Source: an uncultured Peptococcaceae bacterium (GTDB lineage Bacteria > Bacillota > Dehalobacteriia > UBA4068). Taken from it: 7,009 nt of DNA. This document shows positions 1 through 5,672 of the stretch, piece by piece. The notes beneath the pieces were generated by a model, which did no database searches, had not been told where the DNA came from, and was given only the letters and a program-made list of their open reading frames with translations. The stretch spans positions 1 through 7,009 of the forward strand of contig CAMZIS010000064.1 of assembly GCA_947307285.1 (NCBI GenBank), given 5' to 3'. The position numbers were made by a program, and so were the translations under genes. Every line of letters begins with the position of its first letter. The stretch's first letter is position 1.

Positions 1-2
1 TA

Positions 3-10
3 TCCTCCTT
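3..10 (-). promoter_or_regulatory. Ribosome binding site for a gene beyond the left edge
   Basis: The minus-strand reading gives AAGGAGGA just 2 bases from the edge, a near-perfect Shine-Dalgarno with no start codon left inside the window. A minus-strand gene therefore probably starts within a few bases beyond position 1, with no promoter visible in the 47-bp gap, so it should be cotranscribed with glyQS. Its identity cannot be read from here. Confidence 0.7.
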
Positions 11-24
11 TTATTGTTCAGCGT

Positions 25-40
25 GGGCCGCAGCCGGCCC
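25..40 (-). other. Small GC hairpin between glyS and the next gene
   Basis: GGGCCG (25-30) and CGGCCC (35-40) form a perfect 6-bp stem with a 4-nt loop, 7 bp after the glyS stop codon. It is not followed by a U-run on the minus strand (the next bases read ACGCUGAACAAUAAAAGG), so it is not a typical terminator. It could protect or process the mRNA between two cotranscribed genes, or be chance in GC-rich DNA. Confidence 0.4.
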
Positions 41-47
41 GGTCAGC

Positions 48-2171
48 TTACTCCACGATCTGGGAAATGTCGCCGATATCGGCGGTGAGGGCCACGATCC
101 GTTCCAGCAGGGCGATGCGGTTGTTGCGCAGCTTTTCGTCCTTATCCAGGACCATGACGGAATCGAAGAAAGAGTCGATGTAGGGCGTGAGCTTGGCCGC
201 CTCTTCCAGCGCGGCCTGGAAATCGCCGGCGTCGCACAGGGGCCGCACCCGGGTCTCCACCTGCTGCAGCTCTTGGTACAGCTCTCTCTCGCTGGCGTCC
301 ACCAGCAAAGCCTCGTCCACCTGCAGGGCAGGCGCTTCCTTCTGCTCCGCGCCCACGGCGTTGCGGATAAGGTTGGCGGAGCGGGTGAAGCCGGCCCTGA
401 GCCTGGCAAAGCCTTCGTTGGCCCGGTATTTCTGCAGCACCATGGCGCGGCGGAAGGCGCCGGCCAGGTCGCCCCGGCGCAGGCCCACCCTGTTCACGGC
501 GTTCAGGATGTCGTAACCCACGCCGTGCTCGGACATGACGTTCTCGGCCCGCTGCTGGAAGAACTGCAGGATGCTGTCGGCTCCCTCATTGTTGGTCTTG
601 AGTTTTTCCTTCTGATCCTCGGGCACGTCGGTCGCCAGCAGGTCGAAGTCCAGCTTGAGCAGGTCGCGGATGGGCAGATCCAGCTCATTGCTGATGATGA
701 TCTGGGTGCAGCCGCTGGCCGCCCGGCGCAGGGCGAAGGGGTCCTGGGAGCCGGTGGGCACCATGCCCACGGCAAAGAAGCCGGCGATGCTGTCGATCTT
801 GTCGGCCAGAGCCACGGCCATGCCCGCTTTGGTTTCAGGCAGCTCGTCTCCGGCGAAGCGGGGCAGATAGTGCTCGCGGATGGCCTGGGCCACCACCGGG
901 TCTTCCCCGGCGGCGTTGGCGTAGTATTCGCCGATGATGCCCTGCAGCTCTGGGAATTCGTAGACCACCTTGCTTTCCAGGTCGGACTTGGCAAGGTAGG
1001 CGGCGCGCTCGGTCTGGGCCATCTCTTCCCGGTCGAAGCCCAGGATGCGGCCGATCTCCTTGGCCAGAGTGATGATGCGGTCCACCTTCTGGCGGCTGGT
1101 GCCCAGACGCTCGTGGAACACCACGGAGGAGAGCTTCTCCACGTTGGCGCCCATGTCGTCCTTCAGGTCTTCCTTGTAGAAGAACTCGGCGTCCGCCAGG
1201 CGGGCCCGCAGCACCTTTTCGTTGCCTTCGGCCACCACGTTCAGATGGTAGTCGTCGCCGTTGCGCACAGTGATGAAGTTGGGCAGCAAGCCGCCGTCTT
1301 TGGCGTAGACCGGGAAATAACGCTGATGCTCCCGCATGGGAGTGACCACCAGCTCTTCCGGCATCTGCAAATACTTTTCCTCGAAGCGGCCGGAGAGAGC
1401 GGTAGGCCATTCCACCAGATAAGTGACCTCTTCCAGCAGCTCTTCGTCCTCCTTGACGCTGCCGCCCAGATCGGCTGCCACCTGCTGGATCTGCTTCCAG
1501 CACTCGGCGCGGCGCTCGTCCTGATCCACCATGACGTAGTTTTTCCGCATCTCCTCCGCGTATACGGCAGGAGAAGCGATGGTGATGCAGTCGCTGCCCA
1601 GATCGCGGTGGCCGCGGCTGACGCGGCCGGCCTTCACGCCGGCGTATTCCATATCGATCACGTCTTCACCGAACAGGGCCACTACCCAGCGGATGGGACG
1701 GATGAACTTCTTGGGGTTATAGCCCCAGCGCTGAGGCTTGGGGAAGTAGAGCCTGTCGGCCAAAGACGGCAGCAGCTCGGGCAGCAGTTCAACGGTCTGC
1801 TTACCGGTCACCTTTTTCACGGCGTAGATATAGTCCACGCCCTTGATCTGCTTGGTCAGCACCTGATCCGGCTCGACGCCCTGGCCGCGGCAGAAGCCCA
1901 GCAGGGCTTTAGTGGGCTGGCCCGCGGCGTCGTAAGCCACCTTGACCGCCGGGCCTTTGGCCTCGGTCTCCATATCTTCGGCCTTTTCCGCCAGAGCTGT
2001 GACCAGCAGGGTCAGACGGCGGGGCGTGGCCAGGACGCGCAGATCGTCATAGGAAAGACCGGCGGCGCGGAAAGCTTCCTCCGCCAGATCCTTCAGCTGT
2101 TTTATCACCGGCGGCAGAAAACGGGCCGGGACCTCTTCCACGCCTAATTCCCACAGTAAATCCTTAGCCAT
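48..2171 (-). CDS. glyS: Glycine--tRNA ligase, beta subunit
   Basis: The 707-residue product is the beta chain of the heterotetrameric glycyl-tRNA synthetase, which in this family contributes mainly tRNA binding; members are usually about 680-700 residues. Seen in order: LLWELGVEEVPARF at 5-18; TPRRL at 49-53; FIRPIRWVVALFG at 156-168; GHRDLG at 187-192; EEVTYLVEWP at 247-256; EHQRYFPVY at 281-289; and GNEKVLRARLADAEFFYKEDL at 316-336. An HD-like region follows with KSDLESKVVYEFPELQG (395-411), ALADKID (454-460) and PTGSQDPFALRRAA (472-485). The C-terminal anticodon-binding (DALR-type) region includes FFDSVMVL at 668-675 and NNRIALLERI at 683-692. The start codon overlaps the glyQ stop as TAATG. 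No truncation or frameshift is seen. It is followed by a 47-bp gap with a small hairpin and a ribosome binding site for another gene. Confidence 0.98.
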   Translation of the reverse strand: MAKDLLWELGVEEVPARFLPPVIKQLKDLAEEAFRAAGLSYDDLRVLATPRRLTLLVTALAEKAEDMETEAKGPAVKVAYDAAGQPTKALLGFCRGQGVEPDQVLTKQIKGVDYIYAVKKVTGKQTVELLPELLPSLADRLYFPKPQRWGYNPKKFIRPIRWVVALFGEDVIDMEYAGVKAGRVSRGHRDLGSDCITIASPAVYAEEMRKNYVMVDQDERRAECWKQIQQVAADLGGSVKEDEELLEEVTYLVEWPTALSGRFEEKYLQMPEELVVTPMREHQRYFPVYAKDGGLLPNFITVRNGDDYHLNVVAEGNEKVLRARLADAEFFYKEDLKDDMGANVEKLSSVVFHERLGTSRQKVDRIITLAKEIGRILGFDREEMAQTERAAYLAKSDLESKVVYEFPELQGIIGEYYANAAGEDPVVAQAIREHYLPRFAGDELPETKAGMAVALADKIDSIAGFFAVGMVPTGSQDPFALRRAASGCTQIIISNELDLPIRDLLKLDFDLLATDVPEDQKEKLKTNNEGADSILQFFQQRAENVMSEHGVGYDILNAVNRVGLRRGDLAGAFRRAMVLQKYRANEGFARLRAGFTRSANLIRNAVGAEQKEAPALQVDEALLVDASERELYQELQQVETRVRPLCDAGDFQAALEEAAKLTPYIDSFFDSVMVLDKDEKLRNNRIALLERIVALTADIGDISQIVE

Positions 2172-3103
2172 TATTCAGCCACCTCCTCGTCCAGGCCCAG
2201 TTCCTTGCGGAGGGCGGGATCTTTAACCAACGGATAACCCAGCTTTTTGCGCTGTTCCAGCCAGGCGTTGCAGCAGGCCCGGGCCAGCACGCGCACGCGG
2301 CCGATGTAGCCCTGCCGTTCCGTGACGGAGATGGCGTTGCGGGCGTCCAGGATATTGAAAGCGTGAGAGCATTTGAGGAAATAATCGTAGGCCGTCTGCG
2401 GCATATCCAGCCCCACGATGCGCTCGCACTCTTTGGAATAGATGTCGTAGAGCGTGAACAGCATATCCGTGTCGGCGATCTCGAAATTGTAGCGGGAGTA
2501 GTCCACCTCATGCTGATGGTGCACGTCCCCGTAGGTGATGGTATGGTAGGGGTTGCCGTCGTCCATCCACACGATGTCGTAGACGCTGTCCACCTTCTGC
2601 ACGAACATGGCCAGGCGTTCGATGCCGTAGGTGATCTCGCCGGACACCGGATGGCAGTCGATGCCGCCGAACTGCTGGAAGTAGGTGAACTGGGTCACTT
2701 CCATGCCGTCCAGCCATACCTCCCAGCCCAGGCCCCAGGCGCCCAGGTTGGCGCTTTCCCAGTTGTCTTCCACGAAGCGGATGTCGTGCTCTTTGGGGTC
2801 GATGCCGATGCAGCGCAGGGATTCCAGATAAAGCTCCTGGATATTGTCGGGGGACGGCTTCAGCAGCACCTGATACTGGTAATAGTGCTGCAGGCGGTTG
2901 GGGTTGTCGCCGTAGCGGCCGTCGGTGGGACGGCGGGAGGGCTCCACGTAAGCCACGTTCCAGGGCTCGGGACCCAGGGCCCGCAGGGCGGTGGCCGGAT
3001 TCATGGTGCCAGCGCCTTTTTCCGTGTCGTAGGGCTGCACGATGATGCAGCCGTTCTCACCCCAGAACTTGTTCAATGCCAAGATTATTTCCTGAAAGTT
3101 CAT
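2171..3103 (-). CDS. glyQ: Glycine--tRNA ligase, alpha subunit
   Basis: The 310-residue product is the alpha chain of the bacterial alpha2beta2 glycyl-tRNA synthetase; family members are about 290-310 residues. In this class II enzyme the alpha chain carries the site forming glycyl-adenylate. Family blocks visible are GAGTMNPAT near 30-37, VEPSRRPTDGRYGDNPNR at 53-70 (class II motif 2 region with its arginines), LLKPSPDNIQELYLESL at 80-96, WEVWLDGMEVTQFTYFQQ at 127-144, and the motif-3 region GEITYGIERLAM at 155-166. The ATG at 3103 has AGAGGAG 6 nt upstream and gives the expected MNFQEIILALNKFW start. It is the first gene of its own unit, about 47 nt from the transcript start predicted for a consensus promoter. 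Its TAA shares one base with the glyS ATG, and its last codons contain the glyS ribosome binding site. This coupling suits equal amounts of the two subunits. Confidence 0.98.
   Translation of the reverse strand: MNFQEIILALNKFWGENGCIIVQPYDTEKGAGTMNPATALRALGPEPWNVAYVEPSRRPTDGRYGDNPNRLQHYYQYQVLLKPSPDNIQELYLESLRCIGIDPKEHDIRFVEDNWESANLGAWGLGWEVWLDGMEVTQFTYFQQFGGIDCHPVSGEITYGIERLAMFVQKVDSVYDIVWMDDGNPYHTITYGDVHHQHEVDYSRYNFEIADTDMLFTLYDIYSKECERIVGLDMPQTAYDYFLKCSHAFNILDARNAISVTERQGYIGRVRVLARACCNAWLEQRKKLGYPLVKDPALRKELGLDEEVAE
2182..2187 (-). promoter_or_regulatory. Ribosome binding site of glyS, inside glyQ
   Basis: AGGAGG in the minus-strand reading lies within the codons for the Glu-Glu-Val near the GlyQ C-terminus, about 10 nt before the glyS ATG at 2171-2169. 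It fixes that start and allows direct initiation as well as coupling. Confidence 0.75.
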
Positions 3104-3147
3104 TTGCGGCTCCTCTTTCTTCGCTGTGATTTTTGAGATAAATCCAT
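3100..3147 (-). other. Possible 15-codon upstream ORF in the glyQ leader
   Basis: An ATG at 3147-3145 opens a frame MDLSQKSQRRKRSRK that ends in a TGA at 3102-3100, overlapping the glyQ start as ATGA. It begins about 3 nt after the predicted transcript start and has no ribosome binding site of its own. Its basic end is simply what the purine-rich glyQ ribosome binding site encodes in that frame. It has no glycine codons, so it does not resemble a glycine-sensing leader peptide. It may well be chance. Confidence 0.2.
3110..3116 (-). promoter_or_regulatory. Ribosome binding site of glyQ
   Basis: AGAGGAG in the minus-strand reading ends 6 nt before the ATG at 3103-3101. It is a strong Shine-Dalgarno and fixes the glyQ start. 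Confidence 0.8.
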
Positions 3148-3156
3148 AATAGAAAA

Positions 3157-3185
3157 ATTATACTATATTGCCTGCGTATTGTCAA
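3157..3185 (-). promoter_or_regulatory. Consensus sigma-70/sigma-A promoter for glyQS
   Basis: On the minus strand TTGACA (3185-3180) and TATAAT (3162-3157) are separated by exactly 17 bp. All twelve hexamer positions match the vegetative consensus. Transcription is predicted to start near the A at 3150, giving a leader of about 47 nt before the glyQ ATG. No operator palindrome was noticed apart from the mtaB terminator stem just upstream. The leader is too short for a T-box riboswitch, so strong constitutive expression is inferred. Confidence 0.88.
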
Positions 3186-3215
3186 AAGCGGACGGCGTTT
3201 TTTCCGGCCGGCCGC
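3184..3215 (-). terminator. Rho-independent-type terminator after mtaB
   Basis: The arms 3188-3196 (plus-strand GCGGACGGC) and 3207-3215 (GCCGGCCGC) pair at eight of nine positions, with a mismatch in the middle, around a 10-nt loop. In the minus-strand RNA the stem is followed by UUUU (3187-3184). The hairpin begins 3 nt after the mtaB stop codon. The U-run is short, so read-through is possible. Those Ts run directly into the -35 box of the glyQ promoter. Confidence 0.65.
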
Positions 3216-3218
3216 TCT

Positions 3219-4571
3219 TTATATTTCCCGGGATAATTCCCGGGATATATCCCGTACTACAAGACCGTCCGCCGCCGGGGAGACGATGCTGACCCGGCGC
3301 ACGGCCTCCTCCCGTCCGTCCTCCGGCAGCAGCAGGGTCAGATAATTGTCGCTGTGACCTTTGAGATAAGTACGGCCGTCCAGCTCCACCCGCTCTTCCA
3401 CCAGCAATCTCAGCTCCCTTCCCTGCCAGCGGCGGGCGTATTCCTCCGCCGACTGCCGGGCCACCTCAGCCAGCTCGGCGGCACGGCGGGCCTTTTCGCT
3501 TTGCCGCACCTGATCCGTACGTTTGGCAGCCGGCGTGCCGCTGCGGCGGGAATAGGGGAAGATGTGCAGATCGGCAAAGCCGCAGGCCGCGCAGAAATCC
3601 CGGGAGGCGGCGAAATCGGCCTCCGTTTCCCCAGGGAAGCCCACCATCACGTCGCAGGTGATGGCCGGGTCGTCCATGCGGCGGCGGATATCCGTCAAAA
3701 GGGCGGCGTAAAAGGCCGTGTCGTAGCGGCGGCCCATTTCCGCCAGAGTGCGGTCGCAGCCGGACTGCAGCGGGATATGCAGATGGGGGCAGAGCTTCTC
3801 TTCCGTTTCCAGCAAAGTCAGCAGCTCCGGGGTGAACTGCTGAGGCTCGACGCTGCCCAGACGCAGCCGCAGCAGGTCGGGCAAAGCGCACAGGCTCTCT
3901 ATCAGGCGGGGCAGGGCGTCCGTGAGGTCCAGGTCCTTGCCGTAGGCGCCCACGTGGATGCCGGAGAGCACGATCTCCCGGTGCCCCTGGGCCAGCAGGC
4001 GGCGGGCCTGCTCCACGGCTTCCTGCGGCGGCAGGGAGCGCACCGGCCCCCGCACGTAGGGGATGATGCAGTAGCGGCAGAACTGGTCGCAGCCGTCCTC
4101 GATCTTGAGATAGGCCCGGGCCCGGCTCTGCAGGCTGTTCCCGGCGATGGAACGGAAATCATGCCGCTGCATCACGTCGGACACGGAAAGCAGGGGGCCT
4201 TTGTCTTCGCCGGCTTCGCGCAGCAGCTCCTCCACCAGCTCGGGCAGACGGCGGCGCTCCTCCACGCCCACGATGAGGTCGGCGGCTTTCAGCTCTTCGA
4301 TCTCCGCCGCCGCCCGCTGGGCATAGCAGCCGCAGACCGCCAGCAGGGCCTCCGGCTGCTCCTTGGCGAAGCGGCGGATCAGGTTGCGGGCCTTTTTGTC
4401 CGCCACCTGGGTGACGGTGCAGGTGTTGACGATGATAAGCCCGGCCTCAGGCCCCTCCGTTTGCCGCCAGCCGGCAGCCTGGAACAGTGCGGCCAGGGCC
4501 GCGCCTTCCTCCTGGTTGACCTTGCAGCCGAAATTATGCAGGTAGAAGCTGCGCTCTTTCAGGCGCTTCAT
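3219..4571 (-). CDS. mtaB: tRNA (N6-threonylcarbamoyladenosine37-C2)-methylthiotransferase MtaB
   Basis: This 450-residue radical-SAM enzyme of the MiaB/RimO methylthiotransferase group is assigned to MtaB, which converts t6A37 to ms2t6A37 in tRNAs reading ANN codons. The N-terminal UPF0004 domain carries the auxiliary [4Fe-4S] cysteines at FGCKVNQ (Cys16), NTCTVT (Cys51) and CGCYAQ (Cys82, with an extra Cys80). The radical-SAM motif CDQFCRYC gives Cys161, 165 and 168. A C-terminal TRAM domain spans about 391-445. The GCKVNQ and GCYAQ forms, rather than those of MiaB or RimO, support MtaB. Translation is placed at the ATG at 4571-4569, one base after the prmA TAA. The frame is open 26 codons further upstream, inside prmA, but the family N-terminus begins at the chosen Met. 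No good Shine-Dalgarno precedes it, which suggests termination-reinitiation coupling with prmA. In many Bacillota rsmE lies between these two genes; here it does not. The gene ends the operon at a terminator-like hairpin. Confidence 0.93.
   Translation of the reverse strand: MKRLKERSFYLHNFGCKVNQEEGAALAALFQAAGWRQTEGPEAGLIIVNTCTVTQVADKKARNLIRRFAKEQPEALLAVCGCYAQRAAAEIEELKAADLIVGVEERRRLPELVEELLREAGEDKGPLLSVSDVMQRHDFRSIAGNSLQSRARAYLKIEDGCDQFCRYCIIPYVRGPVRSLPPQEAVEQARRLLAQGHREIVLSGIHVGAYGKDLDLTDALPRLIESLCALPDLLRLRLGSVEPQQFTPELLTLLETEEKLCPHLHIPLQSGCDRTLAEMGRRYDTAFYAALLTDIRRRMDDPAITCDVMVGFPGETEADFAASRDFCAACGFADLHIFPYSRRSGTPAAKRTDQVRQSEKARRAAELAEVARQSAEEYARRWQGRELRLLVEERVELDGRTYLKGHSDNYLTLLLPEDGREEAVRRVSIVSPAADGLVVRDISRELSREI
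3225..3254 (-). repeat. 12-nt tandem repeat at the 3' end of mtaB
   Basis: TTCCCGGGATAA and TTCCCGGGATAT (plus strand) lie side by side at 3225-3236 and 3237-3248, followed by a partial third unit to 3254. They contain two CCCGGG palindromes and encode the last residues of MtaB (ISRELSREI), just outside the TRAM domain. This looks like a small local duplication that added residues to the C-terminus. Confidence 0.65.
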
Positions 4572-4572
4572 G

Positions 4573-5529
4573 TTATTCGTAAGCCCGCACCGCGGCAAAG
4601 GCGGCCCATTCGCCCTCCACGCGGCTGTTGATGACCGACATATTGGCATAGACCAGGGCTTCCGCCACCTCGGCGCCGAAATCCCGCAGCACGCCGGAGC
4701 AGCAGATCACGCCCTGGGGCGCCATGAAGCGGCCGGCCACGCCGGCCAGGTCCACCAGCACGTCCTTGGTGATGTTGGCCACCACCAGCTGGCCTTTCTG
4801 CCGCCGCACCTTATGCTGCAGCCGGTCGTCGCACACGATGTCGCCGGTGTAATAGGTGAAGCGGCTCTCGTCGATGCCGTTCAGGCGCAGATGCTCGCGG
4901 ACCGCTTCTTCGCACACCGGGTCGATGTCCACGCCCACGGCCTGCTCCGCGCCCAGCAGCAGGCCGGCGATGGCCAGGATGCCGCTGCCGCAGCCCAGGT
5001 CCACTATGGTCTGGCCCGGCTCGATATATTCCTCGATCATTTCCAGCATCATGGAGGTGGTGGGATGGTCGCCGGTGCCGAAGGCCATGCCGGGATTGAC
5101 GTTCAGCGCCACCCGGCCTTCAGGCGCGGGAGTCTCGTCCCAGTAGGGCTTGAGCCACAGCCTGTCCCCTACCGGACGGGCCTTGAAGCCCTCTTTCCAT
5201 TTTTCCTGCCAGTCCACGGGCTCCACCACGTTGATCTCGCAGTCCACGTCGTCCATGGCGTTGGTGGCGGCGCGGACGGCCTCGGCGGCGCGGCGGCCCT
5301 TTTCATCCAGGGGCATCAGACTGCGCAGATGGACCTGTCCTGCCACGATGTTTTGTTTATCAAAAACTGAGGCGTCCCAGTCGCCCTGCTCCAGATGCTG
5401 CAGGATGGCGCCGGGGTCGTCAACCTCCACCCCCTGGGCTCCGTTGTCGAACAGCAGCATGGTCAACTCTTCTTCCCGTGCCTTGGGCGCGTCCAGCTTG
5501 AATTCGATATAATCGACCAGTTTTTCCAT
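4573..5529 (-). CDS. prmA: Ribosomal protein L11 methyltransferase PrmA
   Basis: The product has 318 residues, normal for PrmA. It is a cytoplasmic SAM-dependent methyltransferase that, in characterised members, trimethylates ribosomal protein L11. The N-terminal part (about 1-60, with the segment GAQGVEVDDP) matches the small substrate-recognition domain. The catalytic domain shows the PrmA signature GTGDHPTT at 151-158, SAM motif I VDLGCGSG at 176-183, the acidic motif VDID at 200-203 and VVANIT near 249-254, the position of the usual NxL/NI loop. The start chosen is ATG 5529, giving MEKLVDYIEF and supported by AGAGGAG 7 nt upstream; a TTG start 11 codons earlier is rejected. It follows dnaJ after a 143-bp AT-rich gap with a long hairpin. 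It ends one base before mtaB, so the two are surely cotranscribed and probably translationally coupled. prmA in the dnaK operon is typical of Bacillota. Confidence 0.95.
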   Translation of the reverse strand: MEKLVDYIEFKLDAPKAREEELTMLLFDNGAQGVEVDDPGAILQHLEQGDWDASVFDKQNIVAGQVHLRSLMPLDEKGRRAAEAVRAATNAMDDVDCEINVVEPVDWQEKWKEGFKARPVGDRLWLKPYWDETPAPEGRVALNVNPGMAFGTGDHPTTSMMLEMIEEYIEPGQTIVDLGCGSGILAIAGLLLGAEQAVGVDIDPVCEEAVREHLRLNGIDESRFTYYTGDIVCDDRLQHKVRRQKGQLVVANITKDVLVDLAGVAGRFMAPQGVICCSGVLRDFGAEVAEALVYANMSVINSRVEGEWAAFAAVRAYE

Positions 5530-5536
5530 GGACTTT

Positions 5537-5543
5537 CTCCTCT
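5537..5543 (-). promoter_or_regulatory. Ribosome binding site that decides the prmA start
   Basis: AGAGGAG in the minus-strand reading lies 7 nt before the ATG at 5529-5527. The reading frame is open further upstream to a TTG at 5562, but that codon has no comparable site. This AGAGGAG would lie inside the longer version, so the ATG at 5529 is preferred. Confidence 0.8.
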
Positions 5544-5569
5544 CTTGCGCCTGCGTGCTCAATGCAAGC

Positions 5570-5617
5570 AGACCCTTCTTCCATATAATGTCAAAACATT
5601 CAATAGAAGAAGGGTCT
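5570..5617 (-). promoter_or_regulatory. Long hairpin in the dnaJ-prmA gap
   Basis: The arms 5570-5581 and 5606-5617 form a perfect 12-bp stem (plus-strand left arm AGACCCTTCTTC). In the minus-strand RNA the helix continues inward with a U-G pair and two A-U pairs, a 2x2 internal loop, five more pairs (5587-5591 with 5596-5600) and a UUUG tetraloop. The U-G pair exists only in the minus-strand RNA, which favours a role in the operon transcript. No U-run follows the stem in the direction of transcription, so it does not look like an ordinary terminator. A processing or stability element separating dnaK-dnaJ from prmA-mtaB is the likeliest reading, by inference. The plus-strand side is followed 5 nt later by TTTTTT, but no plus-strand gene is present for it to terminate. 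Confidence 0.6.
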
Positions 5618-5638
5618 AATCCTTTTTTCGCCGTACTT

Positions 5639-5663
5639 TTTCCAACAAAACAATTATTGGAAA
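5639..5663. repeat. Small AT-rich inverted repeat after dnaJ
   Basis: TTTCCAA at 5639-5645 pairs with TTGGAAA at 5657-5663 across an 11-nt loop, starting 10 bp after the dnaJ stop. It is short, AT-rich and not followed by a U-run on the minus strand, so it is at best a weak structure. It lies in a markedly AT-rich patch (about 5580-5672) that contrasts with the GC-rich genes on both sides. Confidence 0.35.
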
Positions 5664-5672
5664 TTTCGGGAT

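Noticed and set aside
11..409. A 132-codon minus-strand frame across the end of glyS
   Set aside because: It overlaps glyS almost completely in another frame and is Arg/Pro/Ser-rich, typical of an out-of-frame reading of GC-rich DNA.
273..2147. A 624-codon open frame on the plus strand opposite glyS
   Set aside because: It is codon-aligned with glyS. Antisense stops would come from TTA, CTA and TCA codons, which glyS avoids because of its GC-rich usage. The translation resembles no known family and has no ribosome binding site context.
2363..3136. A 257-codon open frame on the plus strand opposite glyQ
   Set aside because: In register with glyQ and His/Val/Gly-rich, as expected of antisense translation. 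It would also run across the glyQ leader.
3354..4631. A 425-codon open frame on the plus strand opposite mtaB
   Set aside because: Same in-register antisense artefact. The MtaB motifs on the minus strand explain the region fully.
4572..4649. N-terminal extension of MtaB into prmA
   Set aside because: The extra 26 residues are prmA sequence in another frame, and the family N-terminus starts at the ATG at 4571.
4570..5370. A 266-codon open frame on the plus strand opposite prmA
   Set aside because: In register with prmA; an antisense shadow with no family resemblance.
5530..5562. N-terminal extension of PrmA from a TTG at 5562
   Set aside because: The ATG at 5529 has AGAGGAG 7 nt upstream and gives the usual N-terminus; the TTG has no such support.
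5584..5589. TATAAT on the plus strand as a -10 box
   Set aside because: No -35 element at a suitable distance and no plus-strand gene downstream.
5570..5626. Rho-independent terminator on the plus strand (hairpin followed by TTTTTT)
   Set aside because: No plus-strand gene leads into it and the T-run starts 5 nt after the stem, so the hairpin is better read as part of the minus-strand transcript.
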